From Rhodococcus sp. ARC_M6 (GTDB taxonomy: Bacteria > Actinomycetota > Actinomycetes > Mycobacteriales > Mycobacteriaceae): DNA of 64,000 bases. The translations under genes and the position numbers were made by a program. Positions 1-8,950 of this stretch are shown one piece after another. How positions within the stretch are numbered: position 1 is the first letter of the stretch; each line of letters starts with the position of its first letter. Under the pieces are notes generated by a model. The model saw nothing but the letters and a program-made list of their open reading frames with translations. It was not told where the DNA came from and searched no databases. The stretch lies in the NCBI RefSeq assembly GCF_022810305.1, contig NZ_JALGQH010000003.1, positions 124,001-188,000 on the forward strand, in the 5' to 3' direction.

Positions 1-67
1 CGGCCACGGTCTCGATTTCCTCGTCCGCGATCTCGACTTCGGTTTCGACGGTCGTGTTCTCAGACAT
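1..67 (-). CDS. N-terminus of an unidentified acidic protein (partial)
   Basis: The gene runs leftward out of the window, so only about 22 residues are visible. They begin MSENTTVETEVEIADEE and are strongly acidic, as in a disordered N-terminal tail. A Shine-Dalgarno-like GAGAGGAA (71-79 region) precedes two tandem ATG codons at 70 and 67; the second has the better spacing. It is divergent from the ABC exporter at 224. Too little is visible to name a family. Confidence 0.55.
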   Translation of the reverse strand, partial: MSENTTVETEVEIADEEIETVA

Positions 68-223
68 CATGTTCCTCTCGGGGTTGCCTGCACGTCGCAG
101 GCAATGGTTCTTACTTGCGACTCTATGAGAACTGGGCACGTCAACGCTAGTTGCTCATGTATTAGGGTCGACTTACTTGATTCGTCGCTCGACCCACTTG
201 TTCCTGTCAATGCTTGGAGTTTC

Positions 224-1975
224 ATGAGTTCGACCTCCGCCAGTACCTCCGCCGATTCGGGTGAATCCGACACCGGTAAACACAATGGTGCTGCGATCTT
301 GCGACGAGTACTGGTGCGCAACCGGGGACCGTTGACTATCGGCACGGTGCTGGTTTGTGTGCATCAAATCGCTGAAACCGCGGTGCCGATCTCGATCGGT
401 GTGATCATCGATCGAGCAATCGAGACTTCGGACACCACTGCTCTCATTGTCTCGATCTGCGTGCTCGGCGTGCTGTTTCTGGTGCTCACCGCGGCCTGGC
501 GGCTCGGTGCGAGGTTCATCGTGAAGGCGATGGAAGAGGAGTCGCATCGGCTTCGGCTCGAAGTCGCCCACCGGATTCTCGATCCGCGAGGCGTGCGAAC
601 AGACCTCCGCGCCGGTGAACTGCTGACGGTGTCGACCTCCGACGCCGAGCACACGTCGTGGATCGCCGACATCGTCCCGCGGGCCGTTGCGGCATCGACC
701 GCTGCGGTGGCGTCGGCAATCGCTTTGCTGTGGATCGACGTCCCCCTGGGGTTGGCCGTACTGATCGGCACTCCCGTCATTCTGGGTTTGCTACAACTGG
801 CTGCGCCGTTGATCACGTCTCGGGCAAAAGGGCAGCAGGAGTCGATTGCACGCGCGTCGGCGACGGCGACGGATTTGGTGAGCGGATTGCGGCCACTTCG
901 GGGAATCGGTGCGGAGGCATCCGCGTCGGAGCGGTATCGCAAAGTCAGTCGAGATGCCCTCGCCTCGACGATCGATACCGCGCGGGCAACCTCGATCTAC
1001 ACCGGGTTGTCGACGACGATCAGCGCGCTGCTCGCCGTCGCGATTGCCGGTCTTGCGGGCTACTTCGCGCTACAAGGCCGGATCACCGTCGGCGAGTTGA
1101 TCACCGTCGTCGGGTTGGCGCAGTTCTTCATCGAACCGCTCGGACTCCTTGCTTCGCTACCCGGCTATTTTGCGGTGGCCCGGGCGTCGTCGGACCGGTT
1201 GGCTTTGGTCCTCGATGCCGAACCGATATTGAAGGTGGGCGCGGTGACGGACCTCGACGGTACTGATCTGATGCTCGACGGTATCGAGTTTCGCACGCTC
1301 GCCGGAGTCGATTTACACTGTGCGGCCGGTGAATTGCTGGGAATCGTCGCTTACCAGCCGCAGGATGGCGAAGCGTTGGCCGCGGTACTGTCCGGCCAAT
1401 TGGCGTCGGACGAGTATCGAGGTTCGGTCAGCGTCGGCGGAGTGTCTCTGTCCGACATGGACTTGGCGCTTTCCCGGCGCACGGTTCTGGTGGAACCGCA
1501 TATCTCCGATCTCTTCGGTGGCACTCTCGCATCCAATCTCAGGGCCGGCGGCGCACCTCCGGCAGATGTGGCGAAAGCGTTGTCCGCGTCCGCGGCCGCT
1601 GACGTCGTCGACGCTCATCCCGACGGACTGGAACTCGAGGTCACCGATCGCGGAGCCAGCTTGTCCGGTGGCCAACGCCAGCGAGTCGCATTGGCGCGGG
1701 CTCTGCTTACCCGGACGCCGGTGATGGTCCTGCACGATCCCACGACGGCAGTGGACGCGGTGACGGAGGCGTCGATCGCCGAAGGAATTGCGCGGCTGCG
1801 TCATGGACATCCGAGCAATGGGCAGAGCACCACGATCCTGATCACCAGCAGTCCCGCACTGCTGGCAGCGACGGACCGGGTGATCGTCCTGGACCGCGGA
1901 GTTGTGGCCGCGGTAGGCACTCACAACGAACTTGCCGCCACCGACGAGAACTACCGAGGAGCGGTGCTGCGATGA
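224..1975 (+). CDS. ABC exporter half, ATPase-degenerate subunit (permease-ATPase fusion)
   Basis: A 583-residue half-transporter: an N-terminal six-helix exporter membrane domain (about residues 35-310) fused to a nucleotide-binding domain. The ATG at 224 is chosen for the TTGGAG seven bases upstream; the frame is open further 5' without support. The NBD has lost most of its own chemistry: the Walker A position (373-385) reads GIVAYQPQDGEAL without the Lys-Ser/Thr, Walker B is VMVLHD (His504-Asp505 for Asp-Glu), and the H-loop His is replaced (LITSSPA). The signature LSGGQ (480-484) is intact. It overlaps the next gene by ATGA, so the two surely form a heterodimer; this subunit would contribute the signature to the single active site. 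Substrate unknown. Confidence 0.9.
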   Translation: MSSTSASTSADSGESDTGKHNGAAILRRVLVRNRGPLTIGTVLVCVHQIAETAVPISIGVIIDRAIETSDTTALIVSICVLGVLFLVLTAAWRLGARFIVKAMEEESHRLRLEVAHRILDPRGVRTDLRAGELLTVSTSDAEHTSWIADIVPRAVAASTAAVASAIALLWIDVPLGLAVLIGTPVILGLLQLAAPLITSRAKGQQESIARASATATDLVSGLRPLRGIGAEASASERYRKVSRDALASTIDTARATSIYTGLSTTISALLAVAIAGLAGYFALQGRITVGELITVVGLAQFFIEPLGLLASLPGYFAVARASSDRLALVLDAEPILKVGAVTDLDGTDLMLDGIEFRTLAGVDLHCAAGELLGIVAYQPQDGEALAAVLSGQLASDEYRGSVSVGGVSLSDMDLALSRRTVLVEPHISDLFGGTLASNLRAGGAPPADVAKALSASAAADVVDAHPDGLELEVTDRGASLSGGQRQRVALARALLTRTPVMVLHDPTTAVDAVTEASIAEGIARLRHGHPSNGQSTTILITSSPALLAATDRVIVLDRGVVAAVGTHNELAATDENYRGAVLR

Positions 1976-3729
1976 CGACAATCGAACGCGAACTGCTACC
2001 GATTGCCAGTGGCCGTGAAACCTGGCGGTGGTTGCGCTCTGCACTCGCCGAACACCGAATCGCGGCCGTTCTTGCCGTCGCGGCCTCGACGGTGGCGTCG
2101 GCGATGGCACTGATCCCGCTCTACGTATTCGGTGTTCTCGTCGACCGGGTCCGTGAAAACGCGCCGACCTCGACCATCGTCGGAGTGGTGATCGTCATTG
2201 CTGCGGCCGCAATCCTCGGCGGAATTTTCACCGGCGTCGCGGCGTATCTGGTTAAACGACTCGGCGAGACGATCCTGGCAACGCTGCGTGAGCGGGCAGT
2301 CGGTCGGGCCCTTCGGCTTCCGGTGCAGACCGTCGAGAAGGTCGGGACCGGAGACCTGCTGTCGCGGGTCGGCGATGACGTGGCAGTGATAGCGAAGGCC
2401 GTCGGCGATGTGATCCCGAGCCTGGTTTCATCCCTTCTGCTCGTGACTCTGAGCATGCTCACCATGCTCGGGATCGACTGGCGGTTGGGGCTGGCCGGGC
2501 TGGTGGCACTACCGATGTACGTCCTCGCTCTGAAGTGGTACCTGCCGCGCTCCGCCCCGATCTACGCGGCTCAGCGAGTGGCGATGGGGACACGGGCGCA
2601 GGCTTTGATCAGCAGCGTGCACGGAGTTCGCACTGTCCGGGCGTACGGGCTCGAGAAGGAGCATCTGGGCCGGATCGACGACGCATCGAGGAAGGCTCGC
2701 GATCTGTCAGTCGGCGTCTTCGGCTTGTTCACCAGGTTTGCCGGCCGCGGCAATCGAGCGGAATTCGTGGGCTTGTCCGCCATCCTCGTCGTGGGATTTC
2801 TCCTGGTTCGCGGCGACATCGTGACCGTCGGCCAGACAACCACCGCGGCACTGCTGTTCCACCGCTTGTTCAACCCGATCGGTGCCCTGTTGTACACCTT
2901 CGACGAAGTGCAGTCCGCCGGTGCGAGCCTGGCGCGTCTGGTCGGTGTCGTCGAGATTCCGGACACCGATCGCACCTCCGGTACGGGCGCAGTGCCCGCC
3001 GACGGTTCACTGACATTGGTCGACGTCCGGCACAGCTACGACGGCCGCGAAGTACTCCACGGCGTCGGTCTCACCGTGGCCGCCGGGGAGCGGGTTGCTC
3101 TGGTCGGTTCGACCGGAGCCGGCAAGACGACGGTTGCGGCCATCGCCGCCGGTTCGATAACTCCGACCTCGGGGAGTGCGTCGATCGGTGGTGTTCCGCT
3201 GTCGGGCCTCGACGATGTACGACGTCACGTCGCCATCGTCAGCCAGGAAGTTCACGTATTCGCCGGACCGCTGATCGAGGACCTGCGCTTGGCCGCCCCC
3301 GGCGCTTCGGACGAGGACATGGCGTCGGCGTTGAAAACCGTCGGCGCGGAGCAATGGGTAGCGGCTCTGAGTGAGGGTATCGAGACCGTCGTCGGTGAAG
3401 GCGGCCACGAGATCACCGCCGCGCAAGCGCAGCAGTTGGCGTTGGCGCGGTTGGTGCTGGTGGATCCCGCCGTCGCAGTGCTGGACGAAGCCACTGCGGA
3501 AGCGGGCAGTGCCGGCGCTCGCGAATTGGAATCTGCGGCAGATGCGGCGACGGCCGGACGAACGACTCTGGTTGTTGCACATCGTCTTACGCAGGCAGCG
3601 GCAGCTGATCGTGTGATCGTCCTCGAACACGGCCGGATCGTGGAGGAAGGCCCGCACCGCGAACTGGTGTCCGCGGGCGGTCGATATTCACAGTTGTGGG
3701 CCGCCTGGAAAGGGCGCGAGACGCGCTAG
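1972..3729 (+). CDS. ABC exporter half, catalytic partner subunit
   Basis: A 585-residue half-transporter, membrane domain (about 30-320) followed by an NBD, translationally coupled to the preceding subunit (ATGA overlap). Here the pattern is reversed: Walker A is canonical (GSTGAGKT, 379-386, Lys385), Walker B is AVLDE (Asp505-Glu506) and the H-loop His is present (VVAHRL), but the signature is ITAAQ (481-485) instead of LSGGQ. Pairing with the first subunit gives exactly one complete ATP site. Known heterodimeric exporters (TM287/288, BmrCD) show milder versions of this asymmetry. The substrate cannot be told from sequence. Confidence 0.92.
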   Translation: MTTIERELLPIASGRETWRWLRSALAEHRIAAVLAVAASTVASAMALIPLYVFGVLVDRVRENAPTSTIVGVVIVIAAAAILGGIFTGVAAYLVKRLGETILATLRERAVGRALRLPVQTVEKVGTGDLLSRVGDDVAVIAKAVGDVIPSLVSSLLLVTLSMLTMLGIDWRLGLAGLVALPMYVLALKWYLPRSAPIYAAQRVAMGTRAQALISSVHGVRTVRAYGLEKEHLGRIDDASRKARDLSVGVFGLFTRFAGRGNRAEFVGLSAILVVGFLLVRGDIVTVGQTTTAALLFHRLFNPIGALLYTFDEVQSAGASLARLVGVVEIPDTDRTSGTGAVPADGSLTLVDVRHSYDGREVLHGVGLTVAAGERVALVGSTGAGKTTVAAIAAGSITPTSGSASIGGVPLSGLDDVRRHVAIVSQEVHVFAGPLIEDLRLAAPGASDEDMASALKTVGAEQWVAALSEGIETVVGEGGHEITAAQAQQLALARLVLVDPAVAVLDEATAEAGSAGARELESAADAATAGRTTLVVAHRLTQAAAADRVIVLEHGRIVEEGPHRELVSAGGRYSQLWAAWKGRETR

Positions 3730-3810
3730 GGTTGCGGCAAGCGGGGGCGCTTCGGTCAACCCACACCAGCATTGCGAATACGGTTTCAGAACATGAGGAG
3801 GAAGGCAGAC

Positions 3811-4614
3811 ATGACGGTCGCCACAATCAACGGAATCCCGATCAATTACCAGGTCAAAGGTGATGGGGATCTGGTGGTGCTCATCATGGGGACTGGCAGT
3901 CCAGGGCGTGTCTGGGACCTTCATCAGACCCCGGCACTGGTTGCAGCGGGCTACCGCGTCTGCACCTTCGACAACCGCGGAATCGCGCCTTCCGGTGAGA
4001 GCACAAGCGGCATCACGATGTCTGACATGGTTGCCGACACCGCGGCACTGATCGAGCATCTGGGGGGTGGACCCGCCTTTGTGATCGGTACGTCGATGGG
4101 TGCCCGAGTGGCGCAGGAACTTACGTTGGCTCGTCCTGATCTGGTGCGCAAAGCGGTTTTCCTCGCGGGCCATGCCCGGATGGATCATTTCCAGCAGACC
4201 CTGTCCCAGGGTGAACGTGAATTGACGGACAGTGGTGTCGAACTGCCCGCAAAGTATCGTGCGGCCGTGACTGCGGTGATGAATCTGTCGCCCGCCACTC
4301 TGGCCGATGAACATGCGGCGCGCGACTGGATGGATATCTTCGAATTCACCGGCGGCTCAACATCACCCGGTGTTCGAGCGCAGCTCGCGATGGACCGCGC
4401 CTTCGATCGCCGCCGGGACTACCGGGCAATTATGCGTCCGTGCTTGTCGGTTGCCTTCGCCGACGACCGGATGATTCCGCCCTACCTCTCGCGTGAGGTT
4501 GCGGACTGCATCGCCACCGCGACGTACGAGGAGATTCCGGATACCGGCCACTACGGGTACTTGGAGCGTCCGGACGCCGTGAACAAGGTGTTGATCGACT
4601 TCTTGGCTTCGTAA
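3811..4614 (+). CDS. Alpha/beta-hydrolase
   Basis: A 267-residue cytoplasmic serine hydrolase of the alpha/beta fold. Visible features are an oxyanion strand (VLIMGTGSPG), the nucleophile elbow GTSMG (Ser near residue 95), an acid in FADDR (near 218) and the catalytic His in DTGHYGYLERP (near 247). The ATG at 3811 is preferred because GAGGAGGAAGG lies 8-17 bases upstream; an ATG at 3772 in the same frame lacks such a site. It follows the ABC exporter in the same direction after about 80 bases. Relatives include esterases and TAP/epoxide-hydrolase-like enzymes; the substrate is unknown. Confidence 0.88.
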   Translation: MTVATINGIPINYQVKGDGDLVVLIMGTGSPGRVWDLHQTPALVAAGYRVCTFDNRGIAPSGESTSGITMSDMVADTAALIEHLGGGPAFVIGTSMGARVAQELTLARPDLVRKAVFLAGHARMDHFQQTLSQGERELTDSGVELPAKYRAAVTAVMNLSPATLADEHAARDWMDIFEFTGGSTSPGVRAQLAMDRAFDRRRDYRAIMRPCLSVAFADDRMIPPYLSREVADCIATATYEEIPDTGHYGYLERPDAVNKVLIDFLAS

Positions 4615-4622
4615 GTTTTTGT

Positions 4623-4665
4623 GCTGCAGGGCCGGGCCCGTGATTTGGGGGTCCGGCCCTGCAGC
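4623..4665. terminator. Hairpin terminator between convergent genes
   Basis: A perfect 13-bp stem (GCTGCAGGGCCGG at 4623-4635 with its complement at 4653-4665) and a 17-base loop sit between the stops of the hydrolase and the CsoR-like gene. It has no long T-run, as is usual in actinobacteria, and could serve both strands. Confidence 0.75.
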
Positions 4666-4680
4666 GTTCTCAGTTCAGAT

Positions 4681-5001
<321 letters not shown>

Positions 5002-5024
5002 TCAGCGAACGAAATCCTTCAGGA

Positions 5025-5417
5025 TCAGAGCGCTTCGATGGCTGTGCGGAGTTTGACGGCCGCATCCGCTGCAACGGACTCCAAGCCCGCCTCGCCGGAA
5101 ACCTGCACCATCAGGTCCGGGTTCATGGCTTCGACGAAAAACGAGTTCTCAGCCTCGGTGTCTTCTCGCACGACGACATTGCAGGGCAGCAGTAGCCCGA
5201 TCTGTCGGTCGACTGTTACCGCGCGATGTGCGAGGGTCGGATTACAGGCGCCCAGGATGAGGTACTTCTCCATGTCCTCGCCCAGCTTGGCTTTGAGGGT
5301 GGCTTGCATGTCGATTTCAGTAAGGACACCGAAACCTTGTTCCGACAGAGCCTGACGCGTGCGTGCCACGACGTCGTCGAATGTTCCGCTGACCTTGGTG
5401 CCGATGGCGATGTCCAT
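5025..5417 (-). CDS. DUF302 domain protein
   Basis: A 130-residue cytoplasmic protein that is essentially one DUF302 domain (GFGVLTEIDMQATLKAKLG near 28-46, then LGACNPTLAHRA and the pocket segment GLLLPCNVVV). DUF302 proteins are small alpha/beta folds of unknown chemistry that recur beside CsoR/CstR repressors and sulfur or metal detoxification genes. Translation starts at ATG 5417 after a strong AAAGGAG. A perfect ACCATACCCC inverted repeat lies 29-50 bases upstream of the start, so expression is probably controlled by the CsoR-like protein encoded next. Confidence 0.88.
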   Translation of the reverse strand: MDIAIGTKVSGTFDDVVARTRQALSEQGFGVLTEIDMQATLKAKLGEDMEKYLILGACNPTLAHRAVTVDRQIGLLLPCNVVVREDTEAENSFFVEAMNPDLMVQVSGEAGLESVAADAAVKLRTAIEAL

Positions 5418-5445
5418 GGGAGTTCTCCTTTGTCGTCTTCAGTCC

Positions 5446-5467
5446 ACCATACCCCCAGGGGTATGGT
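5446..5467. promoter_or_regulatory. CsoR/CstR-type operator upstream of DUF302 gene
   Basis: A perfect inverted repeat: ACCATACCCC (5446-5455), two bases, then GGGGTATGGT (5458-5467). Its core ATACCC-N4-GGGTAT recurs upstream of the MMPL gene. GC-rich palindromes of this form are typical of CsoR-family repressors, and such a gene follows in the operon. Confidence 0.8.
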
Positions 5468-5493
5468 TCGTGCAGTGACTTCGGGTACACGAC

Positions 5494-7647
5494 CTAGCCG
5501 TGCGAGAAGCTGATCTTCGGCAGGGCGCGTCGCAGCCATGCCGGTGACCAGCAGGCGGCCTTGCCAGTCAGGCGCAGCATCACGGGCAGCAGGATCAGTC
5601 GAACCAGGACAGCATCCAGCAGAACCGCTACACCCAGGATGATTCCCATTTCTTTGGGTGGCAAGGGATCTGCCAGGGCAAAGGTAAAGAAGACTGCCAC
5701 CATCACGGCAGCTGCGGCTGCGATGACGCGTCCTGAATGTGCGAGGCCGTCGATGTGAGCGATCTTCGGATCGCCGGTTCGCTCATAGTGCTCCTTCGCG
5801 CTCGCGAGTAGGAAGACGGTGTAGTCCATCGCGATGGCAAAGATCATGGCGAAGAAGAACACCGGACCCCAGCCGTTCAAGAAGCCTTGTGGTTCGAAGC
5901 CGAGCAGGCCGGATCCGTGACCGTCCTGGAAAATCAGCTTTGCGACACCGAAAGCGGCGCCGGTGGACAGCAAGCTCACCAGCGTGCCGATAATCGCGAT
6001 CAGTGGTGCCTGCAATGCAACCAGTAGCAACAGGAATCCGAGTGTCAGGATCACGGCGATCACGATCGGAAGATAGTCGTTCAACGCTTGCTGGAGATCG
6101 AGGTTCTCGGCCGGCGCGCCGCCGACCAGTGCGGATTCGGGCAGTTGTGCGCGTAGGTCGCCGACAATCTTCCCCATCGCATGATCCGAGGGATCAACAC
6201 TCGGAACTGCTTGCAGCATGACCAGGTCGGATCCATCGGCGGCAGGCTGCGGGGGAGTGACCATCGCGACGCCGTTCACAGTTCCGGCGATGCGGGCAGT
6301 TTCGGGTGCGTCGTCGGGGGAGGTGATGATCTGCAACATGCCGGGTGCACCGTCGCCGAATTGCTCCTGTACCAGTTCGTAGCCCTGGCGGACCGGCGCG
6401 TCTTCGGGAACCACCGCGATGGACGGCATGGCGACCTTGAGGCCGAAGACCGGAATGATCAGCGCGATCAGGATGACCACAGCGCCGATTCCGAAAGGCC
6501 ACGGGTGTCGGTGCAGTAGTGATGCCCACGACGCGAATAGTGGGGAACGGTGCTGCTGGCGTTTTGCGTACGGGAGGGATCCACCGTTGACCTTGGCGCC
6601 AATTTTTCCGAGGACAGCCGGTAGAAGCGTCAGAGTTGCGGCTAGGACGAAGATCACGGCGAGCATGATTCCCACGGCCATCGTGCGGACGGCCGGTGCG
6701 GGAACGATGAGAACTGCCGACAGGCTGACCAGGACTGTCAATCCGGAGAGAACGACGGCTTTGCCTGCAGTGTCCATTGTTTCGGCCACGGCGGCCCTTG
6801 GATCGGGGTTTTTGGCGAGTGCGTCACGGAATCTGGCGACGAGGAAGAGTGCATAGTCGATGCCGAGGGCGAGAGCGAACATCATCGCAAAGTTCATGGC
6901 CCACACCGAAATCGGCGTGATCTCGTTGAGGATCACCAGTCCGCCCGCTGAGGCAACCAGGCCCGCCAGGGTCAGGAGGAGGGGCAATCCGGCGGCGACA
7001 AGAGAGCCGAATGCCAAGACCATGATCGCGAGAGTGACTGGCCACGACATCATTTCGGCCTTGATCATGGCCTCGTGATTGGCCTTGTTGAAGTCACTCC
7101 ACAACGCTGATGCGCCGGTCGGGTAGACCTCGATCGAATCGGTGGACAGTGCGGTGAGTTCCTTGCCGAGTTGGTCGACGGCGCTCACCATGTCGTCGGT
7201 GCTCGCATTGGCACCGGCGATCAGGATGCCGGTATGCCCGTCGGGACTGATCGTCATACCTGGTTGAGGGGCGACGACGGCACCGAAACGGCTGTCTTTC
7301 GTGAACAGGTCCGTGGCGTCAGCGAGTGTCTGTTGTATCGCGGGGTCGGTGACCTGATAGGTGTCCGAGTGCACGACGACCTGGACGGCCGCTGAGGAAT
7401 TTCCGCCAAAATGCTGCTCGGCCAACTCGCGGACCTGTACGGATTCGGATCCGTCGGCCTGCCAGCCTGCGCCGGCGAGGGAAGTGAAAACACTCGGTGC
7501 CGCGGCGCCGAGCGCAACGAGTGCGATCAGCCAGACGCCGATCACCCAGCGCATGTGTGTGGCCATCGTGCGGCCGAGCCGGGCAAGTATTCCCTCGTCA
7601 GGTGGTGCGGCGGGTGGCGCGCTGCCGGTATTTCCGGTGATTGTCAT
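5494..7647 (-). CDS. MMPL-family RND exporter
   Basis: A 717-residue inner-membrane transporter with the MMPL layout: one N-terminal helix (near residue 30), a large extracytoplasmic loop, five helices including GIDYALFLVARF, a second loop, and a repeat with AIAMDYTVFLLASAKEHYERTG. These two Asp-Tyr motifs carry the proton-relay Asp of the family. ATG 7647 is chosen because AGGA (7654-7657) is six bases upstream; ATG 7653 directly abuts it. The upstream ORF extension crosses two operator-like palindromes and is unlikely to be translated. Mycobacterial relatives export lipids or siderophores; location in a CsoR/CstR-type regulon suggests an exporter for a toxic or stress-related compound. Confidence 0.9.
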   Translation of the reverse strand: MTITGNTGSAPPAAPPDEGILARLGRTMATHMRWVIGVWLIALVALGAAAPSVFTSLAGAGWQADGSESVQVRELAEQHFGGNSSAAVQVVVHSDTYQVTDPAIQQTLADATDLFTKDSRFGAVVAPQPGMTISPDGHTGILIAGANASTDDMVSAVDQLGKELTALSTDSIEVYPTGASALWSDFNKANHEAMIKAEMMSWPVTLAIMVLAFGSLVAAGLPLLLTLAGLVASAGGLVILNEITPISVWAMNFAMMFALALGIDYALFLVARFRDALAKNPDPRAAVAETMDTAGKAVVLSGLTVLVSLSAVLIVPAPAVRTMAVGIMLAVIFVLAATLTLLPAVLGKIGAKVNGGSLPYAKRQQHRSPLFASWASLLHRHPWPFGIGAVVILIALIIPVFGLKVAMPSIAVVPEDAPVRQGYELVQEQFGDGAPGMLQIITSPDDAPETARIAGTVNGVAMVTPPQPAADGSDLVMLQAVPSVDPSDHAMGKIVGDLRAQLPESALVGGAPAENLDLQQALNDYLPIVIAVILTLGFLLLLVALQAPLIAIIGTLVSLLSTGAAFGVAKLIFQDGHGSGLLGFEPQGFLNGWGPVFFFAMIFAIAMDYTVFLLASAKEHYERTGDPKIAHIDGLAHSGRVIAAAAAVMVAVFFTFALADPLPPKEMGIILGVAVLLDAVLVRLILLPVMLRLTGKAACWSPAWLRRALPKISFSHG

Positions 7648-7657
7648 CGTCATTCCT

Positions 7658-7675
7658 AATACGGGTGGGGGTATT
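7658..7675. promoter_or_regulatory. Imperfect CsoR/CstR-type operator at MMPL start
   Basis: AATACGGGTGGGGGTATT has matching outer arms (AATAC/GTATT) and reads ATACgg-N4-GGGTAT against the core of the other two sites, with two mismatches in the left half. It begins 11 bases upstream of the MMPL start and covers its leader. Confidence 0.55.
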
Positions 7676-7691
7676 ATGGGCTCCATCCATG

Positions 7692-7709
7692 TATACCCAT
7701 GGGGGTATA
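7692..7709. promoter_or_regulatory. CsoR/CstR-type operator between MMPL and methyltransferase
   Basis: TATACCC (7692-7698), four bases, GGGTATA (7703-7709): a perfect inverted repeat identical in core to the DUF302 operator. It lies between divergent genes and could act on both promoters. Confidence 0.75.
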
Positions 7710-7823
7710 GTTTTGTCACGCTGACGAGTGTGGATGGTGCGATCGACAAGGTGGGCTCGGCAGCCGCCGGGATTCTCTACACTGTCGCCGGACGGTGGCC
7801 GGCAGAGACTGAAGGGCAAGAAA

Positions 7824-8405
7824 TTGGACGCATCGGATTGGGACGAGCGGTACCGGGCTGTGACGGAGCCGTGGGGAATCGACCCGGCAGGAACCGTCGC
7901 CACGCGAGTGGCAGGCTTGAAACCCGGATCTGCGATCGACCTGGCTTGTGGCGACGGGCGACATGCTCGCTGGATGGCCCAGAACGGGTGGTCGGTCAGG
8001 GGCGTCGACTACTCGTCGGTGGCGATAGACCTTGCGCGGTCGAGCGATGCCGAGAAGAGCGTCGACTGGAGGGTTGGCGACGCGACGTCGTGGAAGCCGG
8101 AGAACAAAGTCGATCTGGTCCTGGTCAGTTTTCTGCACATGCCGCTGGCCGACCTCGTTGAGACTCTGGCTCGCGTCGGGGGATGGGTCGCTCCCGGCGG
8201 GCGAGTTGTGTACCTCGGCCATTCCATCGAGAACTATCACCGCGGTGTGGGCGGTCCGCCGGAACCGGAGATTCTGCCTGGCATTTCTGATCTGGCCCGC
8301 GCAGCCGAAGGCTCACGTGTGTACGCACTCGAACATGTTGTTCGCCCGCAAGACGGTAAATTGGCAATCGACATTCTGCTCGAATTCGGGCCGTGGCAGG
8401 ACTGA
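7824..8405 (+). CDS. Class I SAM-dependent methyltransferase
   Basis: A 193-residue cytoplasmic enzyme with the Rossmann-type SAM site: motif I AIDLACGDGRHARWMA, then GVDYSSVAIDLAR (acidic ribose-binding Asp), GDATSW and DLVLVSFLHM. It is closest in style to small TehB/UbiE-like methyltransferases; the substrate is unknown. The start is taken as TTG 7824, preceded by GAAGGG at about nine bases, giving a normal N-terminus (DASDWDERYRAVTEPWG); the frame is open upstream to 7728, across the divergent promoter. It is divergent from the MMPL gene and may share its operator. Confidence 0.82.
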   Translation: MDASDWDERYRAVTEPWGIDPAGTVATRVAGLKPGSAIDLACGDGRHARWMAQNGWSVRGVDYSSVAIDLARSSDAEKSVDWRVGDATSWKPENKVDLVLVSFLHMPLADLVETLARVGGWVAPGGRVVYLGHSIENYHRGVGGPPEPEILPGISDLARAAEGSRVYALEHVVRPQDGKLAIDILLEFGPWQD

Positions 8406-8638
8406 CCTACAGACACTGGCCAGTTTTGGGTGAAACTGGTGCCCGATCAGTCCGGTTCCGCGTACCGTAACTTGTGACTACCGATTGGCTGTAACGGACG
8501 ACGTGACAGGCGGTATCTACTTGCAGAGTGGAATGAAACGGACACGCGGAATGACACCGTCGATTCGGACCCACCAAAAGTGACCGGTGCGCTTGCTAGT
8601 CTGAGCGCACAAGAAACGTACGTAAAAAGTGAGGCGAG

Positions 8639-8884
8639 ATGAGCACTAATCCTTTCGATGACGAAGACGGACGCTTCTACGTGTTGGTGAACGACGAGGA
8701 CCAGCATTCGCTGTGGCCCACGTTCTCCGAGGTCCCCGCGGGCTGGCGCGTCGTATTCGGCGAAGACAGCCGAGCAGCGTGCCTCGAGTACGTAGAAAAG
8801 AACTGGACCGATATGCGTCCGAAGAGTTTGCGCGAAGCAATGGAAGCAGATCAAGCTGCTGCCGGGCGCACAACGGAGAGCTGA
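8639..8884 (+). CDS. MbtH-like protein
   Basis: An 81-residue MbtH-family protein with the whole signature: [32 protein letters not shown], and the conserved Trp/Pro end [10 protein letters not shown]. MbtH proteins bind and activate adenylation domains of non-ribosomal peptide synthetases. No NRPS or siderophore synthesis gene lies in this window, so it must act on enzymes encoded elsewhere. A good ribosome site (GTGAGGCGAG) precedes the ATG; a perfect ACGTACGT lies about 20 bases upstream. No iron box is visible. Confidence 0.95.
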   Translation: MSTNPFDDEDGRFYVLVNDEDQHSLWPTFSEVPAGWRVVFGEDSRAACLEYVEKNWTDMRPKSLREAMEADQAAAGRTTES

Positions 8885-8902
8885 CCGCTCCACACAACGA
8901 TC

Positions 8903-8936
8903 GAAGAGCTGGGCACCTACAGGTGCCCAGCTCTTC
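8903..8936. terminator. Strong hairpin terminator between mbtH-like gene and thrE-like gene
   Basis: GAAGAGCTGGGCACCT (8903-8918) is complementary to 8921-8936, a 16-bp arm with a two-base centre, followed by GTGTCTT. It lies between convergent genes and probably works in both directions. Confidence 0.85.
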
Positions 8937-8950
8937 GTGTCTTACCGGAA

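Noticed and set aside
8616-8630. ACGTACGT before the mbtH-like gene as an iron or other operator
   Set aside because: An eight-base palindrome is expected by chance and does not resemble an IdeR box.
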